A stretch of DNA of 49,417 nucleotides from Synergistota bacterium (GCA_022704435.1 JAKJGK010000003.1:1-49417), one strand, 5' to 3'; shown: positions 31,132 to 39,911, counted from the stretch's first letter. A program made the numbers and translations. The notes: generated by a model from the sequence alone, not told the origin.

Positions 31132-32208
31132 ATGTCGAAGCTTCAACTGACCATGGACATACTCGAACAGGCGTTGCTTGGCGCCTCGATCCTGGGCGGC
31201 GACGGCGGGACATCGATAGACGAGGCGATGATGCTGGGGGAGCTCGCCCTCAAGGTAAACCCCCCGGTCCTGCTTGACATAGAGGACCTGCCGCCCGAGG
31301 GGACGGTGGTGACCTGCGCGACGGTCTCCTGCCCTCACAGGGGGAAGAAGACTCCGTTCGTCAGCCCCAGGGCCCACGTCAGGAGCCTCGAGCTGCTGCT
31401 CGAGAGCGGGCTGGAGCGCCCGGTGGCGCTTACATCCAACGAGAGCGGAAGCGGCGGGGTGGTCAACGGATGGCTCCAGGCCGCCGTCCTGGGCCTGCCG
31501 CTGGTGGACGCTCCCTGCAACGGGCGCGCCCACCCGACGCCGGAGATGGGGTCGATGGGGCTGCACCTGGACCCCGACTACCACGGCCTCCAGGCTTTCG
31601 CGGGCGGGGACCCGGACCAGGGGTGCTACATCGAGGGGGTGCTGCGCGGAAAGGTCAAGACCGTCTCCTCCTCCGTCAGGCACGTTGCCTGCGCGGCCGG
31701 CGGGCTGCTGGCCGTCGCCAGGAACCCGGTCAAGGTCGAGTTCCTCCAGAAGAACGCGGCGCCGGGGGGTGTCAAGCTGGCCATCTCTCTGGGAGCGGCG
31801 ATTCTGAAGGCGCGAAGCGGCGGAGGCGGCGCGGTGGCCGAGGCGGTGCTCGAGATGCTGCACGGCACGGAGCTGTGTCGCGGGCGGGTCGGCGAGGTCG
31901 ACCGGTTCACCGCCGGGGGGATAGACTCGGGCTCCGCCGTCATAGGCGACATGTCCCTGACCTTCTGGCGCGAGTACATGACCGCGGAGCGGGACGAGGA
32001 GCGGCTTGCCACCTTCCCGGACCTCATAACCGTGATCGACGCCGAGACCGGAATGACGGTGTCCGGGTCGGAGATCGCCCCGGATATGAACGTCATACTC
32101 GTCAAGATCCCGAAGGCCAGGCTGCTGCTGGGTGCCGGGATGCGCTGCCCCGACCTGTTCGAGCAGGCCGAGAAGGTGATAGGAAAGGACCTGCTGCAGT
32201 ACCTCTAG
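31132..32208 (+). CDS. DUF917 domain protein (hydantoinase-related)
   Basis: A 358-residue cytoplasmic protein of the DUF917 family, which often lies beside hydantoinase-type enzymes and cytosine permease-like transporters; its activity is unknown. Seen: LLGASILGGDGGTSIDEAMM near the N-terminus, LPLVDAPCNGRAHPTPEMGS and a Gly-rich FTAGGIDSGSAVIGD. Many DUF917 proteins fuse or neighbour ATP-grasp or hydantoinase subunits; none is present here. It follows the DUF1576 pair after 18 nt with GAAAGGGGAAGG upstream and is closed by a strong terminator, so DUF1576, the small protein and DUF917 form one transcription unit. Confidence 0.86.
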   Translation: MSKLQLTMDILEQALLGASILGGDGGTSIDEAMMLGELALKVNPPVLLDIEDLPPEGTVVTCATVSCPHRGKKTPFVSPRAHVRSLELLLESGLERPVALTSNESGSGGVVNGWLQAAVLGLPLVDAPCNGRAHPTPEMGSMGLHLDPDYHGLQAFAGGDPDQGCYIEGVLRGKVKTVSSSVRHVACAAGGLLAVARNPVKVEFLQKNAAPGGVKLAISLGAAILKARSGGGGAVAEAVLEMLHGTELCRGRVGEVDRFTAGGIDSGSAVIGDMSLTFWREYMTAERDEERLATFPDLITVIDAETGMTVSGSEIAPDMNVILVKIPKARLLLGAGMRCPDLFEQAEKVIGKDLLQYL

Positions 32209-32239
32209 CCCCCGGCGGGGGAGCTGAGACGAAGGCGAC

Positions 32240-32269
32240 AGGGGGCTCCGCCGGGGCCCCGTTTTTTTC
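32240..32269 (+). terminator. Rho-independent terminator after the DUF917 gene
   Basis: A GC-rich stem-loop (GGGGGC...GGGGCCCC, 32241-32260) is followed directly by GTTTTTTTC and soon by a second T-run. It closes the DUF1576-DUF917 unit. Confidence 0.85.
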
Positions 32270-32290
32270 TTGATTTTTTTCCCAGGGCTG

Positions 32291-32319
32291 TTCCCATACG
32301 ACGGTTTTTCTGGTAGAAT
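32291..32319 (+). promoter_or_regulatory. Promoter for the DUF1254 lipoprotein gene
   Basis: TTCCCA (32291-32296), a 17-bp spacer and an extended -10 TGGTAGAAT (TAGAAT at 32314-32319). The start codon is 75 nt downstream. Confidence 0.6.
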
Positions 32320-32393
32320 GATCCCGATAGGTAATTCTACTGATTCTGCCGAAAGTAGTTTTGCATAGATCATTAGGGAAAGGAGCGTCGTCC

Positions 32394-33809
32394 GTGGAGA
32401 GCAGAAGGAACGCGGCATGGTACTGTTTTCTGGTGGCAATCGCGTTGCTGCCCCTCTCCGGGTGCACGCTCTCCGGGGACGCAGGCAGCTACGACGAGGC
32501 TCGTGCCATCGCCGAGGAGGCCTACATCTTCGCTTACCCGATGCTCGAGAACTACAGGATGATGCAGCTCCAGGCGGTGGCCACGGACAGCTTCAACCGC
32601 TTCGTGCACGCCTCGGAGCTCCCCGTTCCCCCGGCCAAGGAGGCCTCAGCCGCGGCCGGCGGGGTCAGGGAGCAGAGGGACACCCTCTCCTCAACCGCCT
32701 GGCTGGACCTCCAGGCCGAGCCCATGGTGCTCGTCCTGCCTCCCATCAAGGACCGCTACTTCTCCTTCCAGTTCGTGGACATCTTCACGTTCAACTTCGC
32801 CTATGTGAGCCCGAAGACCTTTGGCCCGGCCGGCGGCGTCTTCCTGATCGCAGGCCCCGACTGGAACGGCAGGAAGCCCCGCGGGGTGGACGCGGTGTTC
32901 AGGTCGGAGGGCAATTTCGTCATGTGCATAGGTCGCACCGCTGTCGACGGCCCGGAGGATCTGGACAGCGTACGGGCGCTGCAGCAGCGCTACGTGCTGA
33001 AGCCGCTCAGCTCCTGGCTGGGCGTCCCTGCGCCCAAAGCCCCGCCGCGCGACCCGTTCCCGCTGTACATGAGGATAGCCGCGGACTCCGCTCATTTCAT
33101 ATCGTACCTTAACTTCCTCCTCGGCCAGTCGAGGCCGCACCCGTCGGAGGAGCAGCTGTTCGAGCGCTTCGGCCTGGTGGGGATAGGCCCCTCCTACCGA
33201 TTTGACGCCAACGAGTTCAACGGCACGATACGCGACGCCATAGACGACGCCGTCGCCTCGGCCCTTCAGCAGATAGAGGAGGCCCAGGTGCTGCTGTGCG
33301 AGAAGTCCAACGGCTGGGCGGTCTACCGCAGGGTGTTCGGCGACCGCGAGAGGATGCAGGGGCTCTACCTGGTCCGCGCAGCCGCCGCCAGGACCATGCT
33401 CTACGGAGCCGACCAGGAGGAGACGACCATCATCAACGCCTTCCTGGACGAGGACGGGGACCCGCTGGACGCCTCCGCGCACTCCTACGTCCTCAAGTTC
33501 GAGAAGGACGAGCTACCCCAGGTGGAGGCCTTCTGGTCGCTGACCATGTACGCCCTGCCCGGGCAGAACCTGGTGGAGAACCCGCTGGAACGCTACACCC
33601 TCGGCAGCAGGAGCTCGTCGCTGGTCTACGGCGCGGACGGCTCCCTCACCATATACATCGGCGCCCGCTCGCCGAGGGGCTCGAACGAGGCCAACTGGCT
33701 CCCCGCGCCCGAGGGGCCTTTCTCCCCGACCCTCCGGATGTACCTTCCGATGACGATCCCCGGGACACCGCAGTACGTCCCCCCGCCGATACGCAAGGCG
33801 ACCTGGTAG
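32394..33809 (+). CDS. DUF1254/DUF1214 domain lipoprotein
   Basis: A 471-residue protein exported as a lipoprotein: basic start, hydrophobic core and lipobox PLSGC with Cys24. The body matches the DUF1254 (about 55-190) plus DUF1214 (about 345-455) family: EEAYIFAYPMLENYRMM, DLQAEPMVLVLPPIKDRYFS, GVFLIAGPDWNGRKPRGVDA and FWSLTMYALPGQNLVENPLE near the end. The molecular function of this family is unknown. GTG 32394 is chosen as start since AAAGGAG lies about 8 nt before it. It is a single-gene unit with its own promoter and terminator. Confidence 0.9.
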   Translation: MESRRNAAWYCFLVAIALLPLSGCTLSGDAGSYDEARAIAEEAYIFAYPMLENYRMMQLQAVATDSFNRFVHASELPVPPAKEASAAAGGVREQRDTLSSTAWLDLQAEPMVLVLPPIKDRYFSFQFVDIFTFNFAYVSPKTFGPAGGVFLIAGPDWNGRKPRGVDAVFRSEGNFVMCIGRTAVDGPEDLDSVRALQQRYVLKPLSSWLGVPAPKAPPRDPFPLYMRIAADSAHFISYLNFLLGQSRPHPSEEQLFERFGLVGIGPSYRFDANEFNGTIRDAIDDAVASALQQIEEAQVLLCEKSNGWAVYRRVFGDRERMQGLYLVRAAAARTMLYGADQEETTIINAFLDEDGDPLDASAHSYVLKFEKDELPQVEAFWSLTMYALPGQNLVENPLERYTLGSRSSSLVYGADGSLTIYIGARSPRGSNEANWLPAPEGPFSPTLRMYLPMTIPGTPQYVPPPIRKATW

Positions 33810-33814
33810 AGAAA

Positions 33815-33846
33815 AAACGGGGCCCCCGGAGCGCCGGGGGCCTTTA
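33815..33846. terminator. Bidirectional terminator between DUF1254 and ABC ATPase genes
   Basis: GGCCCCCGG (33821-33829) pairs perfectly with CCGGGGGCC (33834-33842), 4-nt loop. On the plus strand TTTAAA follows. On the minus strand CCGTTTTTTC follows, a good U-tract, so it probably ends both convergent transcripts. Confidence 0.85.
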
Positions 33847-33864
33847 AACTTCTCTTTCGGACGG

Positions 33865-34962
33865 CTACGCCTCCGCCTCCGGCAGCGCCTTGGTCAGCTC
33901 CGGTATGAAGGAGATCGACACCGCCTCCCCCTCGCCGAAGACCCGGCGCGCGTCCGGGTTGTCGACCTGCACCAGGATCTCCCCCATGTCCGTGGACACG
34001 AAGGACTCGATGCTGTGCCCCAGGTAGACGTTGGTCGTCACCCGCCCGTCCAGTATCCCCTCGCCGGGGGGGAGCAGGGTGAGCGACTCCGGGCGGCACA
34101 TGACCAGGGCCCGCTCCGCGCCCCTCAACCGCTCGGAGAAGCGCGGCAGGGCGAAGGTCTTCCCCCTGACCTCGACCGTGCAGGCTTCGTCGATGCCAAT
34201 CACCGCGGCCGGGAAGAAGGCCACCTTGCCGATGAACCCGGCCACGAAGGCGTCCGCCGGGTCCCTGTAGACCTGGTGCGGCGTGCCGATCTGGACAATC
34301 TTCCCGCCGTTCATCACTATGATCCTGTCAGACAGGCTCATGGCCTCGACCCGATCGTGGGTGACGTAGGCCGCGGTTATGCCGAGCGACTTCTGTATGC
34401 GCCGTATCTCGACCCTCATCTGCTCGCGCAGCAGCGCGTCGAGGTTCGACAGGGGCTCGTCAAGCAGGAGCACCGAGGGCTCTACGATGAGCGACCTGGC
34501 CAGCGCCACCCGCTGCTGCTGCCCTCCCGACAGGCGCGACGGGGGGCGCTTCGCGAGGTCGCCAAGCCCGACCATCCCCAGGTAGCGCATGACCCTCTCG
34601 GAGAGCTCCTTCTGCGGCACCTTGCGGAGCCTCAGCCCGTACGCCACGTTGTCGAACACGTTCATGTGCGGAAACAGCCCGTAGCTCTGGAAGACCATCG
34701 CGGTGTCGCGCTTGTTGGGCGGGAGCAGGGTGATGTCCTCCGTGTCGATGCGGATCCTGCCGGTCGTCGGCAGCTCGAAGCCCGCGATCATGCGCAGGGT
34801 GGTGGTCTTGCCGCACCCGGACGGGCCGAGCAGCGTGACCAGCTCGCCGGGGGCGATGGTGAAGTCCGCGCCGTCGACCGCGACCACGTCCCGTCCCGAC
34901 TGCGGGTCCTTGAATACCTTGCTCACGTTCTCAAGAGTTACAGATTTCGACTGGATGTCCAT
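33865..34962 (-). CDS. fbpC: ABC transporter ATP-binding protein, Fe3+/polyamine type (FbpC-like)
   Basis: A 365-residue ATPase for the ABC importer encoded just upstream. Walker A GPSGCGKT (46-53), Q-loop region FQSYGLFPHMNVFDN, signature LSGGQQQRVALARSL, Walker B LLLDEPLSN and H-loop YVTHDRVEAMSL are all intact. A C-terminal TOBE-like domain (about 240-365) is present (MCRPESLTLLPPGEGILDGR). AAGGTGG lies upstream of ATG, and the start is 12 nt after the permease stop. The symbol reflects the iron-type operon layout (binding protein, fused permease, ATPase); phosphonate, polyamine or thiamine relatives share this fold, so iron is an inference. Confidence 0.93.
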   Translation of the reverse strand: MDIQSKSVTLENVSKVFKDPQSGRDVVAVDGADFTIAPGELVTLLGPSGCGKTTTLRMIAGFELPTTGRIRIDTEDITLLPPNKRDTAMVFQSYGLFPHMNVFDNVAYGLRLRKVPQKELSERVMRYLGMVGLGDLAKRPPSRLSGGQQQRVALARSLIVEPSVLLLDEPLSNLDALLREQMRVEIRRIQKSLGITAAYVTHDRVEAMSLSDRIIVMNGGKIVQIGTPHQVYRDPADAFVAGFIGKVAFFPAAVIGIDEACTVEVRGKTFALPRFSERLRGAERALVMCRPESLTLLPPGEGILDGRVTTNVYLGHSIESFVSTDMGEILVQVDNPDARRVFGEGEAVSISFIPELTKALPEAEA

Positions 34963-34974
34963 ATTCTAACCACC

Positions 34975-37176
34975 TTAGTTGCTCACGGTCTTCGCGAGGT
35001 TCTCGTTCTTCCTCACCAGCACGTGCAGGAGGCCGAACGTCAGCAGCACAATCACTATCAGGGTCGTGGCCAGCACGCTGGCCAGGCCGAAGCGCAGGCA
35101 CTCGGAGAAGTTGTAGATCTGCACGGTCAGGTGGTACCATTTGGCCGAGATCAGGAAGATCACCGCGCTGACGGCGGTCATCGAGCGCACGAAGGTGTAG
35201 GACAGGCTCGATATGAAGGCCGGGCGCACCAGGGGCAGCACGATGGTGCGGAAGATCGTGGGCACGTCGGCACCCAGGTCGGCCGCGGCCTCCTCTATCG
35301 ACGGGTCGATCTGCCGCAGAGAGACGATCCCCGCCTCCACCCCCACCGGAAGCTCCCTTATGACGTAGTTGATGACGATTATGGCCCCGGTGCCCACCAG
35401 TATCAGCGGCGCCTTGTTGAAGGCCAGGATGTAGCTGATTCCGACCAGTGTCCCGGGCAGGGCGAACGGCGTGAGTATCAGCATGTCCAGCAGTCTCTTG
35501 CCGGGGAAGTTCTTCCTCGTCAGCACCAGGGCGGCGATCATGGCCAGGAAGCCCGCTATCGGCGTAGCCATTCCTGCCAGGGTCAGGGTGTCGAGGAGCA
35601 CGCGCCAGCCGCGCTCGAACGCCTCGCGGATGTTGGACAGGCTGAAGGAGTAGTCTATCCCCCAGTTCTTGACGAAGCAGCCCGCGATTATCGTGCCGTA
35701 CAGGCTGAGCAGGAAGGCGATTATCACGAACATCGCAGCCAGCAGGACCCTCTTCAGCCCCGGCGACACCAGGTCGGTCAGCCGGGCCGACGGCTTGCCG
35801 GTCACAGTGACGAACGACCTGCGGCTCACCCAGTAGCGCTGGACCAGGAAGGCCGACAGGGTCGGCATCAGCAGCAGCAGCGACAGCGCCGCGCCGTGCC
35901 CCAGACGGTTCATCCCCGTGACCTCCATGTAGGACTCGACCGACAGCACCCGGAAGTTCCCCGCCAGGATCAGAGGGTTGGCGAAGTCCGCGAGCGAGTT
36001 CGTGAAGACTAGGAGCCACGAACTCAGCAGCCCGGGCACGGAGAGGGGCAGGGTCACGGTCCTGAAGGTCTCCCACCTCGTGGCGCGAAGGTTCATCGCC
36101 GCGTCCTCGAGCGTCGAGTCTATCCCCTCCAGCACCCCTATCATCGTCAAGTAGGCGATCGGGAACATCCCCATCGTCTGGACAACGGTCAGCCCGCCGA
36201 GCCCGTAGATGCTGAAACCCTCCAGCTGCAGCAGCTGCCTGGTGATCAGGCCGTTGTTGCCGAACAGCAGTATGATCGACAGGGTCAGGGAGAAGGGGGG
36301 CGAGATCACCGGCAGGGTGGCGATCGCCGACAGGAACCTCTTGCCTCGGATCCCGGTCCTGGAAATGACGAATGCGAACAGAAAGCCGACCGCGGTCGAC
36401 GCGGTGGCCGTGTAGACGCCCAGCTCTATGCTGCCCTGCAGGGCGTTCAGATACTGCTTCTGAGACAGTATCGACCTCCAGATCTCCAGCGAGAATCTGC
36501 CCTCCTGCACGAAGGTCAGCCGCACCGCCTCGAACAGCGGGTAGGCCACGAAGATCGCTACTATGGTGAACAGTCCCAGTATTATGAAGCCGGTCACCGG
36601 GTCGCGGCTGTAGGTCGCCACGGCGAAGACGGCGGTGAAGATGACGAGGGCGAGGATGAACAGCCCTCTCATCAGCGTCAGGAAGCTGTCGAAGTCCGAA
36701 GACGAGATCAGGAAGAGCGCGGTGCCCACGATGTCGCCTGTCTCTCCGTCGTGGGCGGGGGCGAAGAGCACGCGCCTCGTCTCGCCGCGCACGGTCAGCC
36801 TGTCGGATGGCTGGAATACCTCGTCGTACATGCTGCTCTCAAGGCCCTTGGCGAAGGACCTGGTCCCCTCGTAGCTCCCGAGCAGCTCCTCGAGCTCCGG
36901 CGTGCCTGCGAAGGCCCTCATCCCCCCCTCGTCCTCCGGGAAGCCCCTGAGGAAGATCAGGTCGAACTCGTCGTTCTGAGAGGAGATGCGCTTCAGCCAC
37001 GCTTCGATGGCATCGTCGCCGGAGGGCGCGGAGCCCATGGCCGCGACCGCCGTCTTCCTCTGGCGGCCGTCCGCGAGCGACTGGAAGGAGTCGGTCAGGG
37101 ACGAGTTTATCCAGAAGAGGATCGCGGCGAAGAGGAGCACTGACAGTGCGAGGGTGATCGACCTTTTGGACGGGAT
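34975..37176 (-). CDS. fbpB: Iron-type ABC transporter permease with two fused permease domains and an N-terminal extracytoplasmic domain
   Basis: A roughly 733-residue membrane protein. Two permease domains each carry an EAA loop: LEDAAMNLRATRWETFRTVT in the first half and IEEAAADLGADVPTIFRTIV in the second, the FbpB-type fusion. Ahead of them lies an unusual N-terminal part: one helix, a soluble extracytoplasmic domain of about 120 residues (e.g. DEFDLIFLRGFPEDEGGMRA), then more helices. The start is taken as ATC 37176. GGAGGGG (37189-37183) lies 6 nt before it, no ATG/GTG/TTG is near, and it adds PSKR before the first helix. The first usual codon in frame, GTG 37140, has no ribosome-binding site and would cut the basic n-region. 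Confidence 0.9.
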   Translation of the reverse strand: MPSKRSITLALSVLLFAAILFWINSSLTDSFQSLADGRQRKTAVAAMGSAPSGDDAIEAWLKRISSQNDEFDLIFLRGFPEDEGGMRAFAGTPELEELLGSYEGTRSFAKGLESSMYDEVFQPSDRLTVRGETRRVLFAPAHDGETGDIVGTALFLISSSDFDSFLTLMRGLFILALVIFTAVFAVATYSRDPVTGFIILGLFTIVAIFVAYPLFEAVRLTFVQEGRFSLEIWRSILSQKQYLNALQGSIELGVYTATASTAVGFLFAFVISRTGIRGKRFLSAIATLPVISPPFSLTLSIILLFGNNGLITRQLLQLEGFSIYGLGGLTVVQTMGMFPIAYLTMIGVLEGIDSTLEDAAMNLRATRWETFRTVTLPLSVPGLLSSWLLVFTNSLADFANPLILAGNFRVLSVESYMEVTGMNRLGHGAALSLLLLMPTLSAFLVQRYWVSRRSFVTVTGKPSARLTDLVSPGLKRVLLAAMFVIIAFLLSLYGTIIAGCFVKNWGIDYSFSLSNIREAFERGWRVLLDTLTLAGMATPIAGFLAMIAALVLTRKNFPGKRLLDMLILTPFALPGTLVGISYILAFNKAPLILVGTGAIIVINYVIRELPVGVEAGIVSLRQIDPSIEEAAADLGADVPTIFRTIVLPLVRPAFISSLSYTFVRSMTAVSAVIFLISAKWYHLTVQIYNFSECLRFGLASVLATTLIVIVLLTFGLLHVLVRKNENLAKTVSN

Positions 37177-37205
37177 GTCGTTCCCCTCCTTTCGGATTGT
37201 TGAAA

Positions 37206-37237
37206 AGGTGCGAAGGGGGCGATGCCCCTTCGCACCT
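37206..37237 (-). terminator. Stem-loop between the binding-protein and permease genes
   Basis: A perfect 13-bp inverted repeat, AGGTGCGAAGGGG (37206-37218) and CCCCTTCGCACCT (37225-37237), 6-nt loop. On the minus strand it runs into TTTTC. It probably gives partial termination or mRNA protection so that the binding protein is made in excess over permease and ATPase. Confidence 0.8.
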
Positions 37238-37257
37238 CGCGCATATTTGAAGTCGGT

Positions 37258-38262
37258 CTACCTGAGGTCGCCGATCTCCCTGTTCCAGCGGTCGAGCAGG
37301 CGCTCCTTGTTCGCGGCATCCCATACGTCGTCCTGGTTGACCAGGACCATCTTGTCGAAGGAGAAGCCGGTGTCCACCGGGGAGGCCTTCGAGCTGAGCG
37401 GGATCACGAACCAGCTGGCCACTATGTCCATCGCGCTCTGGCCGAGCACCCAGTCGTACAGCTTCTTGCCGTTCACGGGGTCCGGGCCGTCCTTGACCAT
37501 CGACATGGCAGCGGTCTCGAAGCCGGTGCCGTCGTTGGGAACCGCGATCTCCAGCGGCGCGCCCTGCACCTTGAGCTTGATCAGGTCGTGCAGGTAGCCG
37601 ATAGCCACGGGGATCTCGCCTATCGCGCAGCTCTTGCCCGGCGCCGAGCCGGACTTGGTGTACTGGTCGATGCTGCGGTCTAGCTGCCTCAGGAACTCAA
37701 ACGCCTTGTCCTCGTCGTCTCCGGCGATGCGGATCAGGGTCGTGATCATGTTGTAGGCCGTGCCGGAGGTGCCGGGGTTGGCCACGCGGGCCAGCTTCTC
37801 GTACTCGGGCTTGATTATGTCGGCCCAGGATTTGGGCATGTCGAGCCCGAGCTCCCTGGCGCGGTCGGTGTTCATCCCGAAGGCTATCGGGCCTACGTAC
37901 AGGCCGATCCAGTAGTGATCGGGGTCCCTGAACTTCTCGGGTATCGAGGAGGCGACCCGCGAGTTGTACGGAGTGGTCAGCCCCTTGTTCTTGGCGTCGA
38001 TGTGCAGTGTGCCTACGCCGCCGACCCAGACGGACGCCCTGGGGGTGGCCTTCTCGGCCTCGAGGCGGGCCACGGCCTCGCCCGATGTCAGGCGCACCCA
38101 GTCGACCTTGATGCCGGTCTCCTTCTCGTAGGCGTCGAACAGCTCCTTGGCGTGCATCTCCTCCAGGGTCGTGTACACGCTGACCGTCTCCGCGGCGGCC
38201 ACCCCGGCCACCAGCATCGACAGCACCACCGCAAGCGCGCAGAACAGGCTCAAACGTTTCAT
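37258..38262 (-). CDS. fbpA: ABC transporter substrate-binding protein, Fe3+-type (FbpA/AfuA-like)
   Basis: A 334-residue periplasmic binding protein with signal peptide MKRLSLFCALAVVLSMLVAG and cleavage near AAA-E. The mature part opens VSVYTTLEEMHAKELFDAYE and has VWVGGVGTLHIDAKNKGLTT and the typical KVARVANP-like and GTSGTAYNMI segments. Proteins of this cluster bind ferric iron or small phosphorylated or organic ligands. I see no full classical Tyr-Tyr iron motif by eye, so iron remains inferred from operon type. AAGGAG lies about 12 nt before ATG 38262. It is first in the operon behind a near-consensus promoter and a leader hairpin. Confidence 0.9.
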   Translation of the reverse strand: MKRLSLFCALAVVLSMLVAGVAAAETVSVYTTLEEMHAKELFDAYEKETGIKVDWVRLTSGEAVARLEAEKATPRASVWVGGVGTLHIDAKNKGLTTPYNSRVASSIPEKFRDPDHYWIGLYVGPIAFGMNTDRARELGLDMPKSWADIIKPEYEKLARVANPGTSGTAYNMITTLIRIAGDDEDKAFEFLRQLDRSIDQYTKSGSAPGKSCAIGEIPVAIGYLHDLIKLKVQGAPLEIAVPNDGTGFETAAMSMVKDGPDPVNGKKLYDWVLGQSAMDIVASWFVIPLSSKASPVDTGFSFDKMVLVNQDDVWDAANKERLLDRWNREIGDLR

Positions 38263-38286
38263 CCCATGCAACTCCTTTTTTAGAGA

Positions 38287-38312
38287 TGCCGGCCCGCGTG
38301 AACGGGCCGGTT
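38287..38312 (-). other. Hairpin in the leader of the ABC operon
   Basis: CCGGCCCG and CGGGCCGG arms (within 38289-38311, 6-nt loop) fall between the promoter and the ribosome-binding site of the binding-protein gene, about 27 nt before the start codon. A leader regulatory or stabilising structure is possible. No known riboswitch is recognised. Confidence 0.55.
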
Positions 38313-38323
38313 TAACCCCATAG

Positions 38324-38352
38324 AGTATAGGAAGAGCAGCGCCCTGTGTCAA
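38324..38352 (-). promoter_or_regulatory. Near-consensus sigma70 promoter for the iron-type ABC operon
   Basis: Minus strand: a perfect TTGACA (38352-38347), a 17-bp spacer and TATACT (38329-38324). It lies just after the DUF4403 gene end (38379). I see no clear Fur-box palindrome overlapping it, which weakens but does not exclude iron regulation. Confidence 0.82.
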
Positions 38353-38378
38353 ATCAACCGACCGTGGCCGGCCGGGAG

Positions 38379-39884
38379 TCACTTTTTTCCGCCCGAGGCG
38401 CGATCCGTGCCGTAGCGCAGGGCGACCTCGCCCCCGAGGCTCAGCGACAGGCGCAGCCCGTCCGCGCCCACCGACAGGCTCTCCAGCGACAGGGAGGAGA
38501 GGTCACCCTCCATGACAAGCGAGTCGGCGACCCTGCGCCCCTTGAGCATCTCCGATAGCGACGCGGCGGTCTGCTCGCGCAGCTCGGCCAGGGGCCATAC
38601 CATGCGCTCGGTCATCTGCTTGAGCAGGGCGGGCCTGGCAAGCCACGCCGCGGCCTTCGCCAGGGCGCTGTTGGTTCTCTCCTCGAAGTCCGCGTCCTCC
38701 ATTCGGATGACCTCGTCGTCGCGCGAGTAGACCGGCCTTCCCATTATGTAGACCTTCCCCTCCACTGCCCCGCCCGGACCCTTGCCGGAGATCTCCGCCT
38801 CCGCCACCAGTCTGTCGCCCCTGCCGAAGAATCTGACGTCCTTGACCACGACGCTACCCCCGGGGATGTCGATCTCCGGGATGTCCACGGATCTCGCGTA
38901 GTCCGCCAGCGCGCCGTAGGAGATGCTGCTCTCGACGTTCAGCAGGATGCCGGGCGCCATGTTCGGCGGCATCGCCGCGAGGGGCGGCAGGGGGTTGGGC
39001 TCGCGCGGGGCGGGCCTCTCGGCCGTCACCGAGAGCAGGCACTTCAGCCCCGCCACGGCCGTCAGCCTGCCGTCGCGGGCGGAGAAGGGGGGCATCGCCA
39101 GGGATAGGGGGGTGACCGAGAGCCACAACTCCGGGTCCGAGCCCAGGGGTATCGGCTCGTACAGCCCGGCCCACTCCCTTTGAGCGTGCTCCCTGATCTC
39201 CGCAGAGCGGTTGATCTCCTCCTCGGCGCGGGCCAGCAGCTCCCCCGACCGCCTGTTGAACAGGTCCGTCAGCAGGGAGGCTATGCCGATCTCCTGGCCG
39301 AAGAGGTTCAGGGTGGGGGAGCGGGTCCACTCCAGCCTGGCCGAGCCGTTGAGCCTCAGCCTCCAGTCCTTGTCCAGGGCGGGGGCCATGGTGAGGTGCA
39401 GTCGCCCCGCGCCCAGGATCTCGTTCCTGGTGCTGGATGGTATGCCGAGGATGTTCCCCTTCCAGGAGACCATCGACGAGAACCTGAAGGGCAGGAAGAA
39501 GTCCGCCGCGCCCTTAGAGAAGGAGACCGCCACCCTGCCGGTCTTCTCGAGCAGCAGGTCCGCCATCGTCTCCCCGAAACTGCGGTCCACCACCTCGTTT
39601 TTGATGTCGTACAGCGGGTTGACCAGCGCCTCCTCGAGCATCGCCAACGCCTCTTCGGCCGTGACGTACACCGGGACGGAGATGAAGGACTCCGCCGCGG
39701 GGGGCGCGGGCTGAGGGGGAACGTCCTCCGGCGGCGCCGTGTCCAGGAGGTCCGGCGCCGACTCCTCCTGCTCCGTCTCGCCACCCCAGAATGTGGGGAG
39801 GCCGTCGACCGCTCGCGTGGAGAGCAGGAACGCCGCCGCTCCGAGCAGCATGAAGAGCAGCGGCAGGGCAATCGATCTTTTCAT
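38379..39884 (-). CDS. DUF4403 family exported protein
   Basis: A 501-residue protein with an N-terminal signal anchor (MKRSIALPLLFMLLGAAAFL), a Pro/Glu-rich linker (about 40-65) and a large body resembling DUF4403: SVPVYVTAEEALAMLEEALV, GRVAVSFSKGAADFFLPFRF, SARLEWTRSPTLNLFGQEIG and GKVYIMGRPVYSRDDEVIRM. DUF4403 is a bacterial family of unknown function. It is probably periplasmic or membrane-anchored. ATG 39884 is chosen over ATG 39893 because GGGGAGGGAG overlaps the latter. It follows the DUF362 gene by 27 nt and is probably cotranscribed with it. Confidence 0.85.
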   Translation of the reverse strand: MKRSIALPLLFMLLGAAAFLLSTRAVDGLPTFWGGETEQEESAPDLLDTAPPEDVPPQPAPPAAESFISVPVYVTAEEALAMLEEALVNPLYDIKNEVVDRSFGETMADLLLEKTGRVAVSFSKGAADFFLPFRFSSMVSWKGNILGIPSSTRNEILGAGRLHLTMAPALDKDWRLRLNGSARLEWTRSPTLNLFGQEIGIASLLTDLFNRRSGELLARAEEEINRSAEIREHAQREWAGLYEPIPLGSDPELWLSVTPLSLAMPPFSARDGRLTAVAGLKCLLSVTAERPAPREPNPLPPLAAMPPNMAPGILLNVESSISYGALADYARSVDIPEIDIPGGSVVVKDVRFFGRGDRLVAEAEISGKGPGGAVEGKVYIMGRPVYSRDDEVIRMEDADFEERTNSALAKAAAWLARPALLKQMTERMVWPLAELREQTAASLSEMLKGRRVADSLVMEGDLSSLSLESLSVGADGLRLSLSLGGEVALRYGTDRASGGKK

Positions 39885-39911
39885 CGTGTTCATCTCCCTC
39901 CCCGTCGGGGG

